Below are positions 1 to 10,200 of a stretch of DNA of 64,000 bases, piece after piece. The notes under the pieces were generated by a model that saw nothing but the letters and a program-made list of their open reading frames with translations, had not been told where the DNA came from and made no database searches. The stretch lies in assembly GCF_021018895.1 (NCBI RefSeq), contig NC_079379.1, forward strand, positions 23,001,776 to 23,065,775. The letters are read 5' to 3'. This stretch comes from Seriola aureovittata. Taxonomy: Eukaryota; Chordata; Actinopteri; Carangiformes; Carangidae. Made by a program: the position numbers and the translations under genes. Each line of letters starts with the position of its first letter. Within the stretch, counting starts at the first letter, position 1.

Positions 1-3000
1 TAGCGTTAGCATGCCAGTTAAAATTATGTAGCTACTTTTAGGAAAGTTACAGCAGTATGATGTACATGGATGATAAAAAATACATGGTGCTCAATGTGTT
101 TAGCTAAAAACATTTTGAGGTAAGCTAGCTTGCTACACACACATGCACATATTAAAGTAATGTATTCCCACGCCTCGAACCTTAACCTGAGTGGGCAGTG
201 TCGTGAAACGGTTGGTTACACTGAAGTCCAACTACACGTGTAAAACAGCCAGTTCAAATAATAATAAAGAATTTACATATGAGTTGATTTAATATTGAAA
301 ACTCGCCAGTTCCTCACGGACCACAAGGAGTCGCTTGCGGACGTCTCTTTGAGAAAGGCCGCTCAAAACTAAACCTAAACCTGATTCTAACTGAACCTTG
401 AAACAAAGTCTTCTCTCCTAGTTGATTTGGCGACACCTGTGGTTACTGGTGGAAAAAGCGAATGCGGTTTAATACTACAGGCCACAGAGTTCTGGGCGAA
501 GCAAAACAAACTACTGTCGTTTTAACAAAGAAGTCAGGCAATCTTTGGCCTGTCTCCATCACTCTGTGAGCAGCTGTGATCTGATTTTATGCTGCACCCA
601 GCATGAGTCCGAACAGCAGGGCTCAGTGAAAGGAGCTGGTTACCTACGCTGAGAAGTTGGAGGTGTGCAGCCTGTCCCCTGCAGCTCTTCATCTAACAGC
701 TCACTGTGGCTCCGTCTCGTTCCATTACTCTGTGCAATATGTCAAAATGAGCCGCTGTCGGGGGAAAAAAATGCAGACAAACGAACCATAGTTTGTTTTG
801 TAGATGCATATTTTGTTTTCATATTCTGACACATTACATTTCCAATGCTTTTAATGTGAAGCTGCAGCAGTAGGAAATGTTTGGTTTGCAGTAGCAGCAA
901 CTTCATGCAGCCACAGACGGCCAGTTCATAATCAGAGACGCAGGCTGACAAACTTTACTCCACAGTAATGTCTCAAAATGCAGCGCTCTCCCGCTTAAAC
1001 AACCGATGGGCGATTCACAAGGACCTCTCGGTAGGAAACCTCCCTACAGGGGCCCCGTTTAGAATGAAAACAATTGGGGTCGGTGGTTGGACGTAATGTA
1101 GGCCGATCTTCGTCTGGCTGATGACTGGTTGACTTCACGTGCTGCTGCTCCGTCCCTCCACTGAACACCGTCAGTGGAGAGAGCCACATCAGAGCTTCTT
1201 CACTAGATAAGGTCTGTCCAAAACGTCTCTAGATACGTCGCTAACTGCTTTTAGGACAAAAAAAGTTGTCATAAAAGTTGCCAAATCTAGCAAGAAAATT
1301 GCTCGATTGTCAACACTGCTCTGCAGGAATCTCACTCACCGACTCGAGTTGCAATGATTGGCTGAGTAGAGTCACATGAGATGATTTGCGACACATGCAT
1401 TGTTCTGTGCCTTTAAAGGCTGGAAAATCTGAGCTGGCTTCAAATAGAAACACTGTCATAATTTAATAATTCTCAATAATTTGATTCAGGTATGACAACA
1501 TCCTGGTCCTGCTGCACACCTATCAGTGAATTGGCTGTATATGGATACGCCCATCTCATTATCTTATAATGATTGAACTTGTGGTGAAAATAGAGAATAG
1601 ATAAATGATTGAATGTGTGCCAACACCCAAAAAATAAAGAAATCTAATGAGCTGAGACGAATGAAGTATTATTTTTAAAGGAAAGGTATAACACTTTATA
1701 TTTCTTTATAGACCACCTTTTATTTATCTAAATATAATATATTAGTATAAACAATATTTATTTGTGTATACAGCAATGTCTTGACACATCTGATACTTGA
1801 CCTTTGACCGCCTTTTGTCAGTTTCAGGACTCTGAACACATCTGTGTAATACTCCTGCCACCGGCTGCTTAGTGGGGATTTACATAGTGCCGAGCTAGCA
1901 GCATTTGATTAATGGCAAACTGACTGATAAACCGGTAGTGATGGCCTCTGATCAATGGTTCTCCAACAAGGTGAAGAAGCAGAAATCGTTGTTCTTACCT
2001 ATAGAGACCAGTGGTCATAAAGGTCAATACTTTACACTGTGATTGGAGGCTGTTCATCACTGATTGTCTAGAGATGGAGGCCAAGGATCCCTTTGATGGT
2101 CTGAGGGTTTTTTTGGAGGGGGTGGTATAGGATTGAAGTCCACTCACCTTAGTGCTTGTTTACTCATGGGAGGAATAATGTGGCAGTTTTGCCGCAACAC
2201 ACTGACACACTGTGTGGGTTCCTATCTTGGCGGCTTGGATTTGGCAGAAGGGGAAAGCGATTTCTTTTGAATCATGGTTCAGTTGTGAAAGTGACTCTGA
2301 CAATGAACATAATCCTCTTTTTGTGTCAAAAGTCGAGCTTTAGGTGCTGAATCAAAGGCTTCAAAGAGATTGAGATACAAAACTAAACGGAGAGCAGCTT
2401 TTGTTCGCAGTATGAGACTATAAAGAGTTTTGACTTTGTCTCATAAGATGGTTTTTGATCCGAAACTCCGCCTGGTATTTTTCCTATCTCTGACTGATGA
2501 CATTTATGTCCATGTCTATCTTTTCTCTGAGCAGGATTTTTATGTTTTCCACGGGTTCAAAGCTTCACAGTGATATTGTGCTTACTTCACAGACAACCCT
2601 TAAGTAATTATCAAAAGCTTACTCCTGTCTTTTGTTGGAAGTGCAACCTAGTACAGGCATCGGATTATGATGCTCGAACATACATGGGAATGTTAAGACG
2701 CAGCAGTTTCTTTTCGTTTTGATTGCAAAATTAAAAACACTTAAAATAAAGCTGAATTAATTTAACAGAGTGGAGGCCTTGTGGAGCGGTGTAGCAAATC
2801 CCCATTGAATTGACATTACACCAACAGGCCTCCCTAGGGGAGCAGGGGAGAGCTGAGCTGGAGGCAGAGGGAGGTTAACGTAGAGTGTGAGGTAAATATG
2901 AGTCAATAATCACACTCCTTCTCGGAGTCTTAACTCAATCGAATCCTCACAGGCCGACATGAAATATATTGATATCAGTCAAACATGCTTCATTCTTCCT

Positions 3001-3230
3001 GGAAATATTATTATGTCTGATGTCCATCGTGAAGAAACATCCATTAATCTGATTATAAATGAGGGGAAAATGACACTCTGGACCTTTCTTGAGCAACATC
3101 AGATTTTTAGGTTTTCTTCAAAGTGATCCAGTAGTAGTGGTCAGTATATCCATAGTCCATGGATATATGGGTGCATTACAAACAGGGACTACTAATAACT
3201 AATTCGGTGTACTTTTCATGATACCAACTT

Positions 3231-3510
3231 GAGGGAAGCAGGAGAGCGCTTCCAATACACTGAGCCTTGCCTCCATTACAGCAAATAAACTACTTTCATT
3301 ACATGTATCATTAAACTAAAGGAGGAGCTAAAGAAACTAGCAGGTCTGAACAGTGTGTAAACAACAGAAACACCAACAACCAGCAATGAGACAATACACT
3401 TGCTGCAGTATAGCAATGAAAGCCCTGCTAAGAAATAAAAGGTTTCTGCCCACTGAAACGCTAGAGGCCTTTTAATTTGAAATGATTACAGGAAGTGATG
3501 AGTTTGTATA
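3231..3510 (+). repeat. Dispersed repeat, copy 1 of a direct pair
   Basis: This stretch and 5130-5480 are diverged copies in the same orientation. Shared blocks include CTCCATTACAGCAAATAAAC, the run GCTAAAGAAACT, GTAAACAACAGAA, and CCACTGAAACGCTA followed by CTTTTAATT and AGGAAGTG. Copy 1 lacks about 65 bp that are present in the middle of copy 2. I see no coding potential and cannot name the family. A non-autonomous DNA transposon is the likeliest class. Confidence 0.7.
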
Positions 3511-4654
3511 AGACATTCTGTCGCATCGAACCTTCTTTCTGGGTGATCATTTCTTAAGTTAATAAAGCTTAAATCACAGCACAGCCTTTGTCTTTAATTT
3601 ATGTGATTGATGATTTTGTCAGAAGACGTCGTGGTTATGAAATCAGGATTTGACCACAGGCGGTCCAGGCACGTACTAGGTTTTGACCTCGTCTTGTTTT
3701 GTCATTATATTGGTTCATAAAAGGGGCTTTATGTTGGTTTCTATCAGATTAACAGAAATGTTTCTGACTTTTTGACTCTCCTTGAGCTGAACAGAAGAGA
3801 CACATACGGTACTGATTATGTCAGAGACTAATGTCTTAGCTGACAGCGAATAATGGAATAACTGATGGGAGTCTGACAGCAGACATAATTACATTTTCCC
3901 ATGCAGCCACAGCCATTTACATTAAACTGATTTATTATATCAGACAAAATTTTTATCAGCCCAGTTCAGTCACCAATATAATATAAATGGACCAAACTCA
4001 GGAAAGTGTTATCTGATGACATTACCAATTGACCTTGTGTATAAACTCAACACTTTGCAAAACTCAGACAACTGGAAAACAGGAAATAGGATTGACTCGT
4101 ATGAGCGCGGCATGAAGAGCTAAGAGTCAGTTTTTCTGAAATACCACAGTGAGTCAAAATCTTACAGGGTCATACCATCAATCAACTGAAATCGATCAGC
4201 AGGTTAATGTAATTCCTCAATCCACTTATTTCCATAAAATCCATAAAGTGGTTTCTTTTTTTTTTTTATGTGCATTTTTAATTTGAAAAAAGCTGTTCAT
4301 CTTGATGCCCCCAACTCTTAACATTGAGATAACACTGTTGGATGAAAATTCTGTATGGTGACATCTGACCATGTGCCTTGTTCTTTCCTCGTGCCACATA
4401 TTGGATGGGATCGAACACAACATAACAAAAGCTTAAAAGATACTTTAACATGCCAGAGTTAAATCCCCCTTTCAGTACCATGGATAGCTCCACTCAGCCA
4501 GGCGTGCCAAAACACTTATTTATAAACTTCAATATTTAATAGAAAATAATCTCACAAAGCAAAAACACAACGTACTGTCACCATAAATATAAATAAGCTA
4601 TAGGCACTGACATCTAAAGTCCATTTCTGATTTTATTGTTGTCTTCATTCATAG

Positions 4655-4705
4655 TTTGACTGGCCATCGGGAGCAATCAGGAGAAATCCTGGTGGGCCAC
4701 TACAT
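4655..4705. repeat. Possible end of a dispersed DNA-transposon repeat
   Basis: The segment starting GGCCATCGGGAG and ending in a partly complementary TGGTGGGCC resembles the self-complementary ends of a repeat seen often in fish genomes. Just right of it, ACATTGGTGGG (4702-4712) has its inverted counterpart CCCACCAATGT near 5604-5614. An element of roughly 0.9-1 kb could therefore span this interval and include the repeat copy at 5130-5480. The family is not identified. Confidence 0.35.
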
Positions 4706-4750
4706 TGGTGGGTGGGTCAAAAGAAACCCATGAACTCTCTGTGCGCCTGT

Positions 4751-4774
4751 CATTCATTCATTCATTCATTCATT
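4751..4774 (+). repeat. (CATT)6 microsatellite
   Basis: Six perfect tandem CATT units. Confidence 0.9.
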
Positions 4775-5129
4775 GCTGCGTGCATTTTCCCGGACCAGGC
4801 TCACATATGTAATCAACCCCTCACCGAGGCGACCCGAGCTGTCACCGCCACGAATACTTTGGGGGTGCAGGATAAATTTTGTCCCCCCTGTGGATAGAAA
4901 TATGTCAGCAGAGCCAGGGATATATAGACACGAGGAGGATAAACTCATGCTGCCTATCATATCATGTGCATGCCTATTTAGCATCATTTACATTTCTGCC
5001 ACTTTATTAACTACAGCAATATAATCATGCTGTTGTCAACACTTTGTTGGCACAATGGTGGCATGAACCTCTACGGCTCTTGTTGCTGGCAGTCACCCAG
5101 CAGCCCTGGCTTCCCAGCTCCTCAGGAGC

Positions 5130-5480
5130 TGCCAGGAAGCAGAGCTGCACCTCCAATTCACTGAGCCTGACCTCCATTACAGCAAATAAACTACAATTAT
5201 TACAGGAACCATTATCACTGAAGGAGGCATAGCAATAACTAAACATCCCACACACCCAGCAAGAGAGAGCAGGAGAGAGAAGCCATCAGTAATTGTGAAG
5301 CTAAAGAAACTGGCAGATCTGAAAAGCATGTAAACAACAGAACAGCCAGCAACCTGAAGTGAGACTACACGTACTGCTGCACAGTAATAAAAGCCTTGTT
5401 AAGCAATAAAGGGTATCTGTCCACTGAAACGCTAAGGGGCTTTTAATTCGAAACAGATATAGGAAGTGTAGATTTTGTAT
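5130..5480 (+). repeat. Dispersed repeat, copy 2 of a direct pair
   Basis: This is the same element as 3231-3510, in the same orientation and about 1.9 kb further right. It carries an additional central segment at about 5230-5295, with a purine-rich AGAGAGAGCAGGAGAGAGA stretch, that copy 1 lacks. Substitutions and small indels are spread along its length, so the copies are old or were inserted independently. Confidence 0.7.
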
Positions 5481-5635
5481 TTACGTGTAATGCAGTAACT
5501 TTAATCAGGCAAATGGGAGAGAATCGATACCAATATGACCAATTATACATATGAAACAGAGGGAGTTAGAAATAAAGGCTTGTCCAACAGTCCAACACTT
5601 GGCCCACCAATGTTGTAACTTCATCACTCAACTCT

Positions 5636-5672
5636 GCCAGTCAGTCAGACAGTCAGTCAGTCAGTCAGTCAC
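5636..5672 (+). repeat. (CAGT)n microsatellite
   Basis: Tandem CAGT/TCAG units with one interruption (GACAG). Confidence 0.85.
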
Positions 5673-6696
5673 AGACATTTGCGATTATAGGGCTGTCCCA
5701 GTTGTTGCAGTCCAGCCAATAAAAAAAACAGGCTATTTGGTCATCAGAAAAGCAGGTAACTTGATTTACCCGTCTGTTCTTTGTTTTAGTGTCAATTAAA
5801 AAAAATGCTTCTTTCTATTGATCACTCCCTAATGTGGTCACTTCGCCACCAACAGCCTTATTAACAGCCCCTGTGAAAAATGACCAGGAGAAAAGTGAAT
5901 ACACATCTGGGTGGGTGTATTCTAATGGAACAAAACAATAAAGATTGAATCACTAATTTGAATGTTATTTTTTTCTCTTTTTTTCCCCATTAAAATGTCA
6001 GATACATCAGGTCATGATGCAATCTGCTATCTATGTTTATTCAACTAAATCTTTAACATTCAAAATTGCAAAATAAAAAGAAATGATATATGTATATATG
6101 TCCAATTCCATATGGTTTCGGGATACTATATTCATGTATTCATGAGCGCTGTAATATGTATTATACAGTATATCTTAATGAAATTTTGCACCTTCTCGTA
6201 CCTTGTTCTTGCCCTCGCCCACCTTTTGTCGGTCCGCAGTGCACACGAGTCGGATTGTATTTGGATGTAATGATTTATCGCCTAGAAAACTAAATTATCT
6301 TAGATTTATATACAGAATGAAAACAGCTTGCGAGGTTTCTGATGAGAGACGTCTGAGTGAAAATAAGCTTCATGCCCCAGAGAAGAATTTCTGATCCCAA
6401 TAAGCTGTTAATATACCAAACAAAATGACTTCAGTGCTGATGACCATTACTTTTTTTTTTTCTTCCAATACGTGACCAAAATATCTTCATCTCTCTCAAA
6501 CACACACACATACACAAAGAAATATGTACAGTCCCATGTTAAAAGCAGAATCCTTCTCATAAAATATATATGAACCTCAGTTCAGTAGCAGTATAGTATA
6601 TTCTTTTCGGAGTTCTCGGGTGCTTTCCCTGGAAGTAGGCTGCTTGATCAGAGGACAGCAAGCCAATTGAAACCATTAACTCAAATCACTCATTTG

Positions 6697-6719
6697 AAAA
6701 ATAAATAAATAAATAAATC
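6697..6719 (+). repeat. (AAAT)n microsatellite
   Basis: About five tandem AAAT units. Confidence 0.8.
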
Positions 6720-6868
6720 TAAGCTGTGAGGAATTAGCATTCACAGCTCTTCACTGCACGTCTATAGCATGAGGGAATTAACTCTAATCTAAGCCATACT
6801 TTAAAATCCCCCATATCCCATAACAGACTTTCCATACCCAGCTGCTCTCATTACCGCTGCTGCTTATT

Positions 6869-6873
<5 letters not shown>

Positions 6874-6899
<26 letters not shown>
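6874..6899 (+). repeat. (CT)13 microsatellite forming the polypyrimidine tract of oprd1 exon 2
   Basis: Thirteen CT dinucleotides end 14 nt before the exon 2 start at 6914. The intervening sequence is GCGATCGCAACCAG. The tract sits where the 3' splice site needs pyrimidines, so it probably serves as the U2AF-binding tract. That role is an inference from its position. Confidence 0.8.
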
Positions 6900-6913
6900 G
6901 CGATCGCAACCAG

Positions 6914-7269
6914 GTACACCAAGATGAAGACGGCCACGAACATCTACATCTTCAACTTGGCTCTCGCCGACGCCTTGGCCACGAGCACGCTGCCCTTTCA
7001 GAGTGCCAAATACCTCATGAACACCTGGCCGTTTGGGGAGGTCCTGTGCAAGCTCATTATCGCCATCGATTATTACAACATGTTCACGAGCATCTTCACC
7101 CTCACCATGATGAGCGTGGACCGCTACATCGCCGTGTGCCACCCGGTCAGGGCGCTGGGGTTTCGTACGCCAGTCAAGGCCAAGCTGATCAACGTGCTCA
7201 TCTGGGTGCTGTCCTCAGCGATTGGGGTTCCCATTATGGTCATGGCTGTGACCAAAGTGGCTGATAATG
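6914..7269 (+). CDS. oprd1: oprd1 exon 2: intracellular loop 1 to TM4
   Basis: The acceptor is CAACCAG|G and the donor AATG|GTACTG. The first base completes an arginine codon, and the reading frame starts [11 protein letters not shown]. In order it covers TM2 ([15 protein letters not shown]), the first extracellular loop with the TWPFG motif, the conserved disulphide cysteine at the top of TM3 (VLCKL), TM3 with [16 protein letters not shown], and TM4 ([20 protein letters not shown]), ending AVTKVADNG. These limits are the conserved opioid-receptor exon boundaries. The frame has no stop or shift. Confidence 0.95.
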
Positions 7270-10200
7270 GTACTGTTTTGTCTTTCATTTTTATTTAAAG
7301 TCTTAATGTTTGGTGCAAGTGTTAACTGTCCTCCAGAACAGACGTGGTTAAACAGTTTAAAAGATCCTTAAGAACTTCACGAGATGGTACACAAAAGGAA
7401 ATAAAGAATAATGGTGATTAGGAATCGAGTCCTACCCATGACCCCAAACCATCGACTGTGAAGGCTCAGAGTAAGTCGTAAAACCTCTGAAACATTTAGA
7501 CCACTACATCCAAAAAACCAAACATAATATTTGATTTTCATCAAAGGTTCAAGGTAGTTCCTTCAGGGGGGGGAAACGCACTACTTTTCCTACTCGGCCA
7601 GAATTCACAAAACCTCACATATGCCCTTCTTCTGTCTCTGCTTTGAAGAGGGAAAATACTTATTAATTAATGTTTTAAAGGAGCAAAACTGTGTCTATAG
7701 CAGGTAACTGATATAAAACAGCCCAGTATTCCTAGTGATTGCGTTCATATCAGACGAGTCGCACAATTTACATTCAGAGCCAGTAGTGGAGGCGGTGTTC
7801 CCCTTTATGTAGACAAGTGTGAAGTAACTCCCAGATCACACATATAGGTACTAGAGGACCCCCCACTGTGATTCAACACTCAGAAGTCGTCAAAAACCTT
7901 GAGATGCTACAAAAGGCACCAGACATGTGGGAGGGACAACTCTGAAGCAACAAATTGTTCTTGTTCTGTTTCTGTCCGGAAAACAGAAGAGCAGCTGCTT
8001 TCTACTGCCAGCTCCACTTTGTAACTGTACTTAAAAGCTAAGTGGACGAGAAGCTGGATCTTACGCTTCCGAATTAAATAAGATATCATTTTAATGAGGG
8101 GCTACGACTTTGATGTGCACCCAGTTTAGCTGCACCGGGAGAAATAACTGTCGACTTAGGGCTGCGTGTGGAAATTATACCCTTAACATTTACCATAAAT
8201 GAAAGCTTCAGGCTGGTGAGAGCCTGGAGAGAGCCTGCTACTTTATGGGCGTCAGGGTGAGGAAGTCAGGTTGGTGGATGGACATTGTAAGCACAGTCAA
8301 CCTTCATTTGTAAGCCTGGATTTTGCATCCACTAGTCCGACTGTATGCACAATCATTTCCTAACCTTAACCTGTTGCTTAATTGTCCGGGAATGGGCCAG
8401 TATACTCAAACCAAAGTTGCTTGTCTGATGGTCAGACAGCTTAGGAAACGTCTTCCCTCCAAAGCTTTTTGATGACACATTTCAGAGGCAGTTACACAGT
8501 GATTGACCAGGTATGCAGAGGTGGCAAAATTTGTGGTATTTGAGTAAATCCCTTAAGCCCCTTTTTTCCATTCTTTACACAACTACCCCCGTCACTTTTT
8601 GTGCCATAATATGAATGCCTTCCAGGAGAGACTGAAATACGTGCCATTATATATCATCTCCTGTCGCTCTGACAGCCAGCTTTTCACCAGGCCTTTAACC
8701 CATAAAGACCCGGACCCATTTCTACCGCAAGGAAAATTATGGGGGGCATAAAACAGATTAAATAGAGCACATAGAACACATTTCTCAAAAAATTTTCAAA
8801 ATTCTGCCACTAGGTGGCAAAGATCTCAAAAGTGACTTAGATGTCACTTCGGGCGTAAAATAGTTAAATTATATGTTACACCTTAATCTGAAATTTTTTT
8901 AAATAAATCAGCCTGAGAATGTATTTCTTTGTCTTTTTATTTGTATATCCTCAGATCAACATCCAACAACATAAATAACATCTTAATAATGAAAAAAAAA
9001 ACTCTTTGTAGGTTTAGTCCAGGCATTTTCTCAGATCAACAACAAGAAAAGTACCATCTGAACAATGAAAAAAACATGATGCCTCATAGAGTAGGTTTAG
9101 CTGCTTATCTTAATAATTATGGAAGGAAATGATATCAATAACACTGTCCCTGCCTTCCACTTCACACCACTGATCACTATTGATCCTTTTCTACTCTCTA
9201 ACAGGTTGTCAAAGCTCACCAGAATAATAACATTTGTAATTCCACAATGAATAACCTAAAAGCTCAACAACTTTTGTGGAATTTGTAACAGATTTGTTTC
9301 TGGACAAAGTAGAAATATAGGGATGAAGGCCAGAGCTTGAACTACTGGTGGATTACCTATTTAGCAGAGGGGTTTGGGTGTGTGCCTAGGCAAAATGGTA
9401 TGTTTTGAAACAGTTTCTCTCTTCAGTGAAGCAGAGACGCACGTCACATTTCTCGCAGACGGTGGTGGTTGCATTGGTTTTGCAGATTTTGCAGCGGCCA
9501 CGCTTGGCACATTTCACAGGCCAGTGTGCAACCTGGTCCAGACGAACATCATCAGGAACTCCGACACGGACTCTCTTGGGAGGTGCTGGTGGAGATGGGG
9601 TTTTGCTGTCGAGTGATGGGCGCCCCCTTTCTGCCTGGATGAGGATGAGGCTAGTTGCCACCTCTGCCTGGAATCTTCTTTGATTTAGTGGCCTCTGACC
9701 AAGCAGCTTGCAGTCACGGCGGTAGGTCAGCCACGCGTTGACCAGGGCTAGCATGATGCTGTGCCAGAACAGGTAGATGTACCACCTCCGTGACCTCATG
9801 TTGTATTTGTACCTGGCAATACATCCATCGATGAGGTCAACCCCCCCCATGAAGGTGTTGTACTCTTTGACGATGTGTGGCCGGTTGACGTCAAGGAATG
9901 CTTTCTCTTGTTTGCTCCAGCGGTGAGCTTTGTCCTGTGGTTCCACTGCTGTGTGAGAGGAGATCAAGGTGACCGATCTGTTGTCATGCCACTTTACAAT
10001 GGCCATGGATCCCTCTTTCTCCACCCTGGCATCGAAAGATCCTCTGCCTCTCTTGGCAAGACTCTTGTCATCCTCAAGCTGACATCCAGACAAGCGATTG
10101 CTGCGGAGTGTTCCTGTAATACATAAACAATAAGACAAAATGAGTGACAAAACTAGAAACAAAAACAAGAGAGGATACAGGAGAATAAGACAAAAGTGAG

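Larger units (their letters stand above)
1..6913. other. Non-coding region upstream of oprd1 exon 2 (probably intron 1)
   Basis: I find no coding exon here. In opioid receptor genes one coding exon carries the N-terminus and TM1 and precedes the exon seen at 6914. No reading frame in this stretch shows a TM1-like segment, so that exon probably lies left of the window. The stretch is moderately AT-rich and holds two diverged copies of a dispersed repeat (3231-3510 and 5130-5480), short microsatellites and a (CT)13 tract next to the exon 2 acceptor. Calling it intron 1 is an inference from the gene family's structure. Confidence 0.6.
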
